Assembly: GCA_012932295.1 (NCBI GenBank)
Contig: JAAONU010000001.1
Coordinates: forward strand, 38,347,449 to 38,411,448
DNA from: Cyclina sinensis
Taxonomy: Eukaryota > Mollusca > Bivalvia > Venerida > Veneridae
Length of the DNA stretch: 64,000 bases
Direction of reading: 5' to 3'
A program made the position numbers and the translations under genes. Positions 23,163 through 34,915 of the stretch are shown piece after piece. Numbering within the stretch: position 1 is the stretch's first letter; the number at the start of each line of letters is the position of its first letter. The notes beneath the pieces are model-generated. The model was given only the letters and a program-made list of their open reading frames with translations, was not told where the DNA came from and searched no databases.

Positions 23163-25923
23163 TTTATATATTGTCAAATTGCAAGGTTTTGTCATATGTT
23201 GCATGTTTTTGCTGTCAGAGATTGTAGAGTTACTGTGGTATTCAGTGTACTGCACCCTTTTATTGATTGAATAGTATTTTGTCATTAAAGATGGTACAGT
23301 AGTTAATGAATAAGTGCAGTACTATGGTATTTCCAAACATGCATGCATGCGTTCGTATATAAGTATACTTACATACATACAATCGTAATACATACATGTT
23401 TTACTATAGTATTGAACTGGACCATTGTATCGCTTAGAACTGTAATAGGTTGTACCATATGGTATGCCAATATTTTTTATGCCACAGACTTTACAAAATT
23501 GTGGGACAGATGATGAATGAATATTAAGCAACAATTGTTATTTTTTGATAAAATGCTTTTGTAAAATTTTAAAATGTATGGGGCTGAATTAATATAACAT
23601 CTTTAACAATTACGTTTGTCTTCAAAAAGACTATTGGAAAAGACATACATGTATTACATTATAGAGCTTATATTTCTATTGATTCCTTATTCTTGTACTG
23701 TTATGCTTTGCACAGTAGAACTTTTCTTGTCAAGAAATGTCTTGGATAAAATCAATGATAAATCAATTACATCACAGGGTGTCTTGAATTTAAAGGTCAA
23801 ACAAAATTTATGCTTTATAAAAATACATTGACCTAGTTAAGCGGGGAAATAAAAACATGAACAATGCAAAACAAGCAATTAATGTCACAAATAAAATGAA
23901 AAAGAAAATAATGTAAAACTTTGTAATAATTATGTATTCCCATTAAATGAAGTGATTAACTGCAATTTAATTTTTTAATTAGAATTTTTATGACACAAAA
24001 TTTGAGTGATGAATGCAAAAAAGGTCCAAGTTCTGTAAAACAGAGAAGCATTTACCCCCTCAAAATTTGGTTGATATCGACTTTCAGAATCTGAAATAAA
24101 AAGGGAAGGTGGCTGTGAACTGAAAGTGATGTTGATTAAAATTGCTAACAGTGTTTTCTGTTTATAGATCAGGAAATATTGCTGATCAAGTTTTTTTGCA
24201 GTAAACATTTTCTTGCATTACCTACCTGAGTAGAGGTAATTATTTACATCAGTGTGGAACCTCTGTAAGTATTGGCTTGCAGCATGTTGCTTTTGTTTCC
24301 AGCAATACAGGTAAACAGCAGACTTTCAGCAGCAGTAAAACTGGAACTATTTGAGAAGTTCCTAAGAGATTTGTATAAATATCCTGAAAACAAATTGAAA
24401 CATACTATATTTTATTGCCACAACATTTCAACAGAATGTTATAGTGGTTATGGTTAAATGCAATGAAGATGAAATGGCAGACATTATCAGTTTTCCCCAG
24501 GTATTTCCCATGGTTTTGTTCTGGTTTAAGCATTTTGCATACATATGAGTAGATTTATCTTCTTGCATTCATATCTTCAATTTCCATGCCTGTCAGAGGT
24601 GTAAAGGGTGTACATAAATTTCCTCCCTGCAAATCTTTTTCCTGTACCTTTCATTATCCATTGTTACTTTGTCAGTGGAATCTGAAACAGCGAATCAGTT
24701 TACCCGTGTAACTTCATATCTGATCCTGAATGATTTTTACAAGTTATTTAACCTAACAATAACTGTTGCATTGTTTGTTATGTAAATTATTATGGAAATA
24801 GAAGTATAATATTAAAGATCATGAATACATTAAGCTGTATTGAGTTATTTTCATACAAAAAGATCAGCCGAAGAAGCATGTAATATTAATTAATGTCACA
24901 TCTTGGTTACATTTGACTTCTTCTGTAAACAACAGTGGTGTTAGTAAGATGATGAATTATATATGTTACAAATCAAATTTCAGAAAACAGAAAAAATGAA
25001 TGATTCATCTAAAAGTAGAATCTGCATAACTGTCTTGTTAACTAAAAGCACACACTACAAACTAATTTCATACTGTGTGATCTTGTGATTTGCTTAGATG
25101 GATGTTCTCCACAATCAAGTGTGCTATGTGTTTTAAAGTCTTCGATTCTTTATGTTGTTAGACAGACAGTCAGTGTTAAAAAAAGTGGTCACTTGCGATA
25201 CTTTTTATACATCCAGACTATTTCAGAATGAGCCAAAAAATGGATTCCCTAGTGCATTTGGCAGATGTTGCTGGTATGTGAGCGCTCAGCCATAACAAAG
25301 TAAATGTCAGTGCCTAGTTTCATCATCATCTTGTTGTAACTGTTATAATAGCTTTATCATTTCCTCTGTATCATTTTGTTTTTATTACTTGACCTTGGAG
25401 CTTTTAAGGTTGCTATCAGCATAAAAGAAAACAGATCTGAGGTATGTCTTCCTTGTCCAGTACAAAAGTTTTACACAGAGAACTAAAAATTTTTTCTGGA
25501 TATGTTCTCAAGAATTTGGCAGTAAAAGTAAACACACACTCATACCTATTAGATATATACAAAATTTTAAGGTTTATCTTGAAATTAGTCTCATTTTAAA
25601 ACAAATTACCATTTTTTAACAGATCAGTGTTAAACGATTTCTTACAGACAACCAATATATAAATTAAACTTCTGCTTTCACAATGAAATGTATTACAGGT
25701 AAGTTGATGTCCATAATGTTTGCCCTAGTTCTGTAGCCAGTCAGAAAGCAAAGATATTGGAATTTTTTTAGATTTATACATGAAGAATTGCAGTTTCTCT
25801 ATTTATTCATGAAGAATGCTCTATTATTTTTACAAATGCGCAGATATATGGGTTCAATAAGCCAATAAAAAAAGTGCAAGGATCAAAATGGGAGAGGCAA
25901 AAACTAAATCAGATAGAGGCTAT
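23163..25923. other. Intronic DNA without recognised features
   Basis: AT-rich intron. Short open frames (for example 23616-23831 and 24272-24457) lack any recognisable domain or convincing splice context. Confidence 0.45.
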
Positions 25924-26007
25924 GAAGTGAAATCTTCAGCATTAAGAAACTTAGGCCGGTTGCTATGCTCCTTACCTTAGGTTTCTTAATGCTGAAGATT
26001 TCACTTC
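25924..26007. repeat. Perfect 27-bp inverted repeat forming a hairpin
   Basis: Arms 25924-25950 and 25981-26007 are exact reverse complements (GAAGTGAAATCTTCAGCATT... in the left arm). The loop is 30 nt and includes TTAGG/CCTTAG, which can extend the stem by several pairs. It is either the core of a palindromic transposon or a precursor-like RNA hairpin. Confidence 0.85.
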
Positions 26008-26272
26008 ACTAAAGTTTCTATCATTAACTTTGAGATTGTCGCCAACTTGATCAAAAGTATACAAGTAATGAACCATTTTGCTTAAAATTCAAGACAAATT
26101 GATTTAGAGATAGAGGGGATGGGAAAAGTAACTGTTGATACATGTAAAGATTAGAAATCTATGTCATGTATTATCTGTGTTCAGCTGACAACTGTAATTT
26201 GTAAATGGATGGTGTATCTTGATGGTAGTAATTATATCAGTTCTCATGAGGGTTTTTGTTAGATTCACAATA

Positions 26273-27392
26273 CACTCGGACCCCGTTACTACGCGCCCCC
26301 ATTACTAGCACCCCGTTATAATGCTAACCTCAGTATAAAGCCCAAGGGTCATGGCTCCCAAAAAAAAAAAAAAAAAAAGTACCTATTTTTTACCGACCAT
26401 AATTATTTTACATGCATAATTATCTTACGTGCTGTTTCAATAACCGCTTGTTTAATGTGTCAGCGAAGTACAATTAACTACGTAATTAGGACGCTCTAGG
26501 GAGGGAAAAGTGTAAAAAGCATGCAAAGTCTGGCGTTAATCTGCTTCTTTGTTCGTTGTGATTGATGATCAGTCAGGTATCAAAGCTCTGACGCGCAAAC
26601 ATCGATGAACTGAGTAACAAACACAAGCCGAAAATCTGTTTAAAAACCTTGCATTTTCTATCGAATGGCACAAAGTTCCTTGTAACTCACGAAGATATTA
26701 CAGGACTGCATCTAAGAATCTGAGATTTGTCTTTCAGTGTTTACTTTATTACAGTTTATTCACTAATATTTTACGCTGCTTTTTTACATTTTAAAATTTT
26801 TCACTTAACAGCACGTGTTCTGTTCTGCTCGTTTTTTTTTTAACTAACATCGTTTTTCACCTTTTCCATTTAACAGTGTTCTGTTTATTTTTTGTTCTTT
26901 TTTTGTGTGTGTTTGAATTTTTTTTTCACAACCACGAGGAATTATGGCTACTAGGGAGGAATCGAGGAAGAGGAACGACGGGTAGATACCTCAAAATAGG
27001 TACCTTGAGTTATGTGCAGCGTTACACATTGTAACTTACCAATTTTCACGGTTCGTAACGCTTACGCCGCGGTTTTCTCGGGAATTGCTTATGTTTACAT
27101 TTTTCTTATGCGATTTTTAACTGTTTTTTTAAACAAAGCAGGTAATATTTTAGCAAATAATATTTTTCTCTATACAAAATGTATCTTGAGTGGTTTACAA
27201 ACAAATTTGGTGCTTTTGAATGTTTTAACTTTAACATAATGATACAGTAACATGTTTAATAGGTGGGTGGGGTAATACTAGCAAACAGGTCAACTATACG
27301 ATCTCGGTAGGCGCGTTATATATCAGAACCCCGTTTATATCGCGGTCTGAAACCTTGGACCCCAACTAGAGCGCTATAACGGGGTCCCAGTG
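26273..27392 (+). mobile_element. Tc1/mariner-superfamily (pogo/Tigger-like) TIR element, 1120 bp
   Basis: The left end CACTCGGACCCCGTTACTAC and right end (read inward) CACTGGGACCCCGTTATAGC lie directly inside TA dinucleotides at 26271-26272 and 27393-27394. No DDE transposase was recognised. A short reading frame MATREESRKRNDG at 26944 ends at TAG and could be a decayed transposase start. A 20-base A-run lies near 26360. Confidence 0.75.
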
Positions 27393-27507
27393 TACTTACT
27401 TGTCTGAATACAAACTGAACATGGTGATAGATGACACTTAAAATGAAATAAGTTTATACCATTAAAAAGTTCACATAGTGAATTGGAGGTATTTTTAGTC
27501 ATTATTC

Positions 27508-27944
27508 TTAAAGCCACTGACTCACAGATGGGCTGATGATGAAAAAAAGAAAATGTTTATAGATCTGGAAATTCTAGCTGTAATTGTGAAGAACATATCT
27601 AACTTAATTTACTGACTCATTTTTTGTTACAGAAAAACATCAAAATATAAAGTTTTACACACTTTTATCAGTAAAAATTTTACCCCGTTAGTCACGGGGT
27701 AGATACTTTAATTATAACATTAATTTTGACGAATCTAGTCAACTTAGGGTAGATCATCACTCTAAATTTTACCAACCAAAAGGTCATGGGTTCGAATCCT
27801 GGTAAAATCAAGTCAAGACTTTTTTTTTTCATTTTTCATGGTGTATAAAGCATAATATTATGTTTTTTTTCCATAGTATATATACTTCTCTTAAGTTTTA
27901 AAGAAAAAAAATTTCAGCTAAATTCTGTGAGTCAGTCGCTTTAA
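27508..27944 (+). mobile_element. TIR element with tRNA-like core, copy B
   Basis: Termini CTTAAAGCCACTGACTCACA and inverted TGTGAGTCAGTCGCTTTAAA. The plus-strand interior carries 'gggtagatcatcactc' and box B-like GGGTTCGAATCCTGG (27787-27801). Inverted relative to copy A at 14532-14984, with which it shares most of its length. Confidence 0.75.
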
Positions 27945-30345
27945 AACTTTCTAGGATGAATTCAGCGCAGTAACTGTTACGTACTAATGTTAGTTTTTTT
28001 TCATAGGAATATGGTCGTAATTTGCAAGGTAGAACAAAAATAACGCAGCAGGTACTGTCTAAAGGCAACATGAAGAAAACATATAATTTTGTTTTCCTCA
28101 GGAAATCAGAAATTTTGGAAACATTTTTTTTTCTCACTGATAAAGTGATAATTCTTAAAGGCTTTATATGTTGAATGGGATTCATTCCCGAAAATGAAAA
28201 AAAAACAACAACAAAAAACAATGATAATAGGAAAAAGATATCTCCTTGAAGGCTTAAGCTTTATAGTCTTGTATTTTTCATTAGGACTCCACATCTTAAC
28301 TGATTCAGACTGGCTTCTAATCAATTAGATTATTCTCACAAATAAATGACGGTATTTCGGAAAACACGTCTTTTACATTAAATCAAGTAATTGTTGAACT
28401 ATGTTTTTGTTAAACAACAAGTTCAGAGTGAGATGAATAATGTTGAATATCACGATGAAATTTATTTTAAGTAAGAACATTACAATTATTTTGCTAAAGG
28501 TTTTTTGTTATATGCCTGATAAATCCTGTAGCTTAAGGCAAGATTGAAGGCAGAATAGGGTAATTTTGTCACCAGCTTTAATCTATTTACACAGCCTTTT
28601 CTCTGTGAAATTTTAACAAAGATTGTACATTAGCTCTGCTTATGATTAATTGAAGTTTCTATTATATTACCTCAAGTAGGGTATTCAGTGTGACCTTGTT
28701 CCAGTTTTGAATGGAAATGGTTAATGGAAATTAAATGTAATTAAAATAGTAAAGACTCAGATATGGCAGAGTACAACAGAAGTATAAGAAACATTAATTG
28801 TTCCTGTAATAAATTAATTAGTATGCTATGTATTAGAAAAGGTTGAAAACAAATTAGGAGTAAGTAAAAAAAAAAAAAACACCATTTTTACACAACTAAA
28901 ATATTTTGATAGGTTTTAAAGAGAACATAATAATGAATTAATCCTAAACATGAACTGGTTACAGGGAGATAATTAGCTTGAGTAATTTGTTTATTAGTCA
29001 GACAAAGTTTGCTTCCCTTTAAGACTAGAATATAAACCTGGAATTATAGTCAGCTGGTTGTTCTGCAGTTAAGAATTAGCATATTATACTTTCAGGCTTT
29101 CGTTCTAAATCAAGCAGAACAAATGATCAGGATGATTTGCAATCTGTCAATAGTCATATTAGCAATTAACTAATTTGAAGCTCTTGTTAACATGTGTGTT
29201 AAAAGTATCTTATGATGACGCCAGGGGTTAAGACAATTAAAAATACTAATTTTATACTAATGGATGAGGTACTGTGTTCTATCACAGTGAGATGTTTATC
29301 TCTAACACAGTGTCTAACACAATGACTGGCTTACAGATTCTGTTTCACTCACTCTAAGATCACCATTACGACTAATTATAGCAGTCTTTGAACTTAAGTT
29401 TAAGTTAAACATAATTTAAAACGCTTTCCTTGTGTCTGCTTGTAATATGAATTAAGCTTTTTAATAAATTTCTTTCCAAGAGATCATTTATTACAGTGTA
29501 ATTCCTGCATGCAAGATGACAATTTAATGTCTTCTTGGCAGCCATTTTGAAAATGTAAAAAAAGGTTATTCTTTTAATAAACTGTAGGGCCATGGCAGCT
29601 CTGTATAAAAATGCATACTTTAGTATTAATAATATTTCAAGATTTTGCAGTTAGAACTTCACCACATACTGAATCATTGTAGATCAAGAATATGTCCTTT
29701 CCAATGCTGTTGATCAAATGTCTTCACACAAAACAGCCATGGTTTTGCACTGCAACAGATCTTTAACATCATCAGCATTCCTTACCATAGTGATGCAGAC
29801 AATGATGATTAAAGTTTTTTTGAAGAAAAAAAAGAAGCTGTAAGATTTCTATATAGTCCTGTGCCTTTTTCTTTGTTTTATCATTCGGAACATTGTTTTA
29901 CAGAATTAGTTACATAGTTACAGTTTGTGCTTGCCTGTAAGACACCTTTTTCCCCCTTAAAATTGGATTAAAAAGATTCATTCTTGAAGGATGTGCTTAT
30001 ACTTAATTAAGATGCATCATCCTATACCGAAATCCTATGAGCTGGAAACAAATTTCTACAGCAGTCTTGCCTTCCTAATATTTTTAATTATAATTCATCA
30101 TCTTAAATAAAAGATAAAGCATCAGTATATAAATTATAAAACTCCACCTTGCATTGACTGTTGAAATTAAATTGCTTCTGCATCATCAGTATGTTATTAG
30201 ATAACTTTTCAAGCAAATAGTTATCAAATTTTAACTCCGAAGTGACTGTAGAAAACAGTAAGAAGACATCAGATGATAGCAACAAATGGAAATTCTCACT
30301 GTGTCTAATAAGAGGGTAAACGAAAAATTGTAGGCTCATTTACTG
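27945..30345. other. Intronic DNA without recognised features
   Basis: AT-rich intron with several A/T homopolymer runs. Overlapping minus-strand frames at 27898-28324 have no recognisable domain and are not called. Confidence 0.45.
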
Positions 30346-30810
30346 GTTGCAGCTTATACAGAAAGGGGTCTTATAAGAGGGTCAGTGAAAATTGTTGGTT
30401 TGTTTACTGGGTGCAGCTTATACAGAAATGGGACTTGTAAAAGGGTCAGTGAAAAATGTCTGTCCATGGAGCAGATCAGTGGTCCAGTAGTAACGTCCTG
30501 GACTGGTTACCCAGGGGTCGTGAGATTGATTCCCTGCCCACCACTAACATTACTAATTGTCATTTGGATGAGACGTTTAAACCGAGGTCCCATGTATTAG
30601 TGCTGTACACTTAGCATGCAAAAGAACCAGAGGTGTCTCTGGAATGGGATGCTTTCTGTATCTTGCACTATCCCCAACATAAAATAACTAACCTCTGCAG
30701 GGATCATATGGGGAACCGGTACCGATGATAAATAAACTCAAATAGATAGATAGATGTCTGTTCATTTATTGGGTGGAGCTTATACATAAATAGCTCTTAT
30801 AAGCTAGAAC
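30340..30810. repeat. Short tandem repeat (~72 bp) split by a SINE
   Basis: Units 'tttactggttgcagcttatacagaaa..gg..cttataagagggtcagtgaaaa' begin near 30340 and 30402. A third, 'tttattgggtggagcttatacataaa', follows the SINE at 30765. Confidence 0.7.
30468..30753 (+). mobile_element. tRNA-derived SINE with GATA tail, copy 2
   Basis: Best-preserved family member. The head 'gatcagtggtccagtagtaa' (box A-like) and 'gtgagattgattccc' (box B-like) precede the body 'gagacgtttaaaccgaggtcccatgtattagtgctgtacac' and a (GATA)n tail. Flanking 12-bp duplications ATGTCTGTCCAT (30456-30467) and ATGTCTGTTCAT (30754-30765) prove retroposition. Confidence 0.88.
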
Positions 30811-30939
30811 AAACAGAATCATAAAAACCACAATTACTAAAACTTTGAGAAGTAAATTGATCTGGACTTAATTTGTAGAGCTTTAAATATTTGTTTAAAA
30901 AAACTTTTGTATTAGAAAGTATTGTATGTATCGCTGCTA

Positions 30940-31352
30940 AGATGACCTCAGGTATAAGATGCACCCCTCTAAATTCAGGTTGAAAATCTGTACTGTTTGC
31001 ATTAACCCTCCTATAAGTTGCAGTATGAAATGAAGAAAATTTGAGGCATTGTTATTGGATGATATAAATTCAATTAAAAATATACAAATTCTGGCCACAT
31101 CTGCACTCTCATTCAGCTTCTGCAATGATTTCAACCACAAATCATAAGGTTGTTTTTGAAATTTTGAAGGATGGCTCTAGAACCATTCATGATATATATA
31201 TGTTGACTGGTGGTAGATAATAGTTCCGAAAAGTCACTTTTGGGGTCAAGAAAAACAAAATCTCTTATAGGACCCACTTATAAGTCACACCTCCCAAATC
31301 AAAGTATGAATTTTGGGTAAAAAAGTGTGACTTATAGTCGAGTATGGACAGT
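30940..31352. repeat. Decayed DNA-transposon-like repeat ('gacttatagtc' type)
   Basis: Contains 'aggtataagatgcaccccTC', 'cacttataagtcacacctccc' and 'gtgtgacttatagtcgagta' near its right side. Sequences of this form recur in invertebrate and fish genomes as TIR ends. No clean inverted-repeat pair could be drawn. Confidence 0.4.
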
Positions 31353-34300
31353 AATAATAATGTATTTAATTGGCTTGAAAAGTTCATGATTTCAAAAACA
31401 TTTCACAGTCTGGGCTTTATCATTGTCAGTAATACCACCACTACATACTAACTTTGTATGTATTTATTCTGCTTTAAAAGCTTGTGTTTATATCTGATGC
31501 AAAGAACATCAACTTAAACTCAGCTACTGACTGTATTATCAAAAAGAGTGGGTACATATTTGTTAGATTATGAAATCCCATAATATTCTATATTACCTGC
31601 TCCATTGACCAACCAAGCACTATTATCTTTATCATCTACAAGAGAAACAGCTTCTGGCTACCAGCTAACTGATTGCTGAATCATAACATCAAAGTCATGG
31701 CTGAAGTCCAGTATCAGCAGTATACAGTAGGAAAAAAATATAAGGCAGCAGTAGCTCTGTAGAGATTACTCAATAACCCTGATCTGATAACTGCAACATT
31801 TTGTAATCTCCTGCATCAAAGTGCCAATGCAGGTAGGTTTATGCACAGCTTTGGGATTTAAAAAGTGACAATTAACACATTTAATGCAGATTGCTTTTCA
31901 ATTAGTGTCAGATACCACTTTAGCAACCTTGGTTCATGTGGGGGTGGGATGGGGGCACAACTCAACTTTAACTTGTGTTTCAAAAACTATACTATGAGAA
32001 AGTTTTTATTTCTTTTTCCATGCATTTCACCAGTTTTAACATCATGTATATATCAGTACGAGTTTAAGTATTAAAGGGAGGTAATTACTGTTTTGTATAT
32101 ATATGATATGTTCAATAATTAGCATAGCCTGCATGGGCATAACTCAGAACTTCTCAGATATTTCAGGGGATGTTTCAGTATTCATCACTATTTGTTATAG
32201 GTACAACACATTCCAGTGTTAAAGAGTTAATCACTAAGAAATGAACAAACCATCTGCTAGGACCTGACATAAGAAAACAAATTTACATTTTAATGCCTGT
32301 ATTGATTGCTTGTACTTGACTTACAGGTATGAACACATGCTTGAATGAAAACTTTCTAGAAAAAAAAAAAACTACAACTGTGCCATAAAATTTTGAGAGT
32401 TTTTTTTGTGTGTGTTTTAAAAGCTTTTATGATGTACTGCCATGGTATTGTCAAGTGCAGTAAGGTCTTTGATCTTCAAAAGAATATAGAAATTTTTGTT
32501 GAAATTTGTATGTTTGCATACTTGGTAAAACATCATCATGTATAGCTGTGGGAATAGCTTTATGGGCATAGCACTGCTGAGTTGAGGAGCAGGGGTTGAG
32601 GGGTTGAGGCACTGGACTCTCTATCATTAGATCTTTTTTCTCCAGCGATTTTTCACATTCCAGGCTTTTGGCATGAGTACCAGATAGAAATGAGGACAAA
32701 GCAGTCAACTAGAGACTTCTTAGAAAGTGATTCTATTTTTCATCAGGATGTCATTTTTTATGAGTAAAAAATATTTACTCAAAAAATTTTAGGTGAAAAA
32801 AATAACAACATCAGAAACCACCATTTAGCAAAAAAAAAAAAAAAAGTAATTCTCATATCCTTTCAACCAAAATGATTTTGATATGCTGAACTTCAGACAT
32901 ACTGGTGGCTGGAACTTGTTCCCCAATTGATGCAAAAAAAAAATGGTTTGAACTCAGCTTAGCCTTATACAATTCCAAAAGATCTACTTTCATTTAGTGA
33001 AATATTCTTGAAACAAGCATTGTCAGTTTTGAAACAGCTATTTTTTTATTCAACAACATATTTACAGATATTCAGAAAAAGTCAGTGGTTTCAGTAATTG
33101 AATAGACTGTGAAAGACACACTAAGAGTTGAAGTAAAAAAAAAATCTAAAACCAGTTATGAAATTGTAGATCTGAGTTCAAAATTAAATGTTCAGGTGCA
33201 TGTAATCTTAACTTCAGATGCTGTGTAAAATGTTTCTTAAGTCATGGTAGTGGATTTATTTCAGAATTTCTCTGTTTTGTTTCTGTAAGCTGCATTTTGT
33301 CATGTACTCCTGCAATTGTTCCTGTCAATGTAATGTATATGGTAATAGAGGAGATTAGCATATTGTTGTTCTTCAAATTGAGCTCACTGGTGAAATAGCT
33401 GCATTAAATGTCATTGACGGATATTGTTCCTATTTCTGACTTGTTCGCATGTCAGGCTCTCCTATACATTAAGGCTGGATATTCTTTAAATCAGTATTAC
33501 TGCATGAGGCACATAAGGGATACTGTGACATTTCCTAAGTATAATAAATAGACCCCGTTTAATTGCTCCATCTGCCAGTTAAATACTTCCACACAATTTT
33601 TAGCAGATATTTGCATGAATATGCAACACTTTTCAAAGTCATTATGAGCAATTTAAGGATCTCAGACTGTACTAAGCTTATATTATTTTCTACCGTCAAT
33701 AATAATTTTGTGTATGGTAAGTAACCTGAAAAATGATATTTAAATGCACTGTGAAAGTAAAACATTTGTTGTTATTTTTTGTACACCAGTTTAGAGAACT
33801 TCCTCTGAGGGGACCTGGTAATCACCGAGTGTCAACTGAAACTTTAAGACCAACACATTAAGAAAAGATTGCTTATTTTAAGAGAAGATGGTTTGACTGA
33901 ATATGAAAATAATAAGCCTTGCTCAAAATTGCATTAGGTTAAACCTGACTGTAAACTTTTAGTTTGAAAAACTTGATTAAAATAATAATTTTTATGTCTA
34001 TTTTTGCCTGGAAGCAAACTCTGGTGAATATAATCATAGCAGCAGTGCTGTTATATTCCATAGTTACAAAATGAATTCGTAAAGATTTTAGTTACATAAG
34101 TTCTATTAAATTCATAAAATTTTTTTAATGATTTACGAAAGTGTTCAAGGGTTATTATTACTTTATTTCATTCTTATATTGAAGCATTATAATTGAAACT
34201 TGGTTCAGTTCAATTCATCTTGAAACACTTATTAAAATTTGCACACAGCCTATTTTTTAGAGACAAAGGAAAAATGGGCTACATGATTTACATTGTTCAT

Positions 34301-34395
34301 ATACAAGAAGCAGTCAGTCACCTTGGTCTTGTCATTGATAAGAGGGTGGGGTTATATTCATGAGGTAATAATATACTGGCAAAGATTGGCAGACG
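31353..34395. other. Intronic DNA without recognised features
   Basis: AT-rich intron with A-runs at about 32830-32844. Short frames have no recognisable domain. Confidence 0.4.
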
Positions 34396-34579
34396 AGCAT
34401 CTTCCCTAGCCAAGGGATACGATCAGCTTGCACTGATTGGCTATCGATGACATCATGTTAAGGGGAATAACCGTGGAAATCCGATAGGCGGTGCAACCCG
34501 CGAAATACAAAATATTGGCTATATCCATCAAGGGTGAAGAGGAGTGGGCGGATCGTAACCCTTGGCTAGCGAAGATAGC
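34396..34579. mobile_element. 184-bp MITE with 29-bp inverted repeats
   Basis: The left arm AGCATCTTCCCTAGCCAAGG (then GATACGATC) and the right arm read inward GCTATCTTCGCTAGCCAAGG (then GTTACGATC) match at about 25 of 29 positions. Clearly GC-richer than its surroundings. It lies directly before a SINE copy. Confidence 0.8.
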
Positions 34580-34582
34580 AGA

Positions 34583-34915
34583 TGAGTGGTCCAATGACAT
34601 TATGCAGGACTTAAAATTCAGGGGTTGCTAGTTCAGTCCCCACTCCATTATGACTTATATAATTACTGGTAATTTCAGTTGAGGTTTAAAACTGAGGAAG
34701 CATATAGCTGTGCTAATTACTCTGAGCATGAAAAAGAAACAGGAATGTCTGTGGAATGGGATCCCTGGTAAAAATCCTCAGTGGAATACCATTGGTATGC
34801 TTCCAGTTGTATCTTCACATAATCCCCCACTGTCTATAATAATTATACCCTTCTGGTGGCGTCAGTCCTGTGAGAACCGGTAACAATGATTATTTGGATA
34901 AACTGAAATAGATGA
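34583..34915 (+). mobile_element. tRNA-derived SINE, copy 3
   Basis: Starts 'gagtggtccaatgacattat', box B-like 'gctagttcagtcccc', then 'gaggtttaaaactgagg', 'aggaatgtctgtggaatggg' and 'gagaaccggtaacaatgat', ending 'aaactgaaatagatgaaac'. It carries an extra about 50-bp internal stretch compared with copy 2. Confidence 0.7.

Noticed and set aside
24272..24457. Possible exon after a 'ttccagcaatacag' tract
   Set aside because: No recognisable conserved sequence, and the frame does not end at a good donor.
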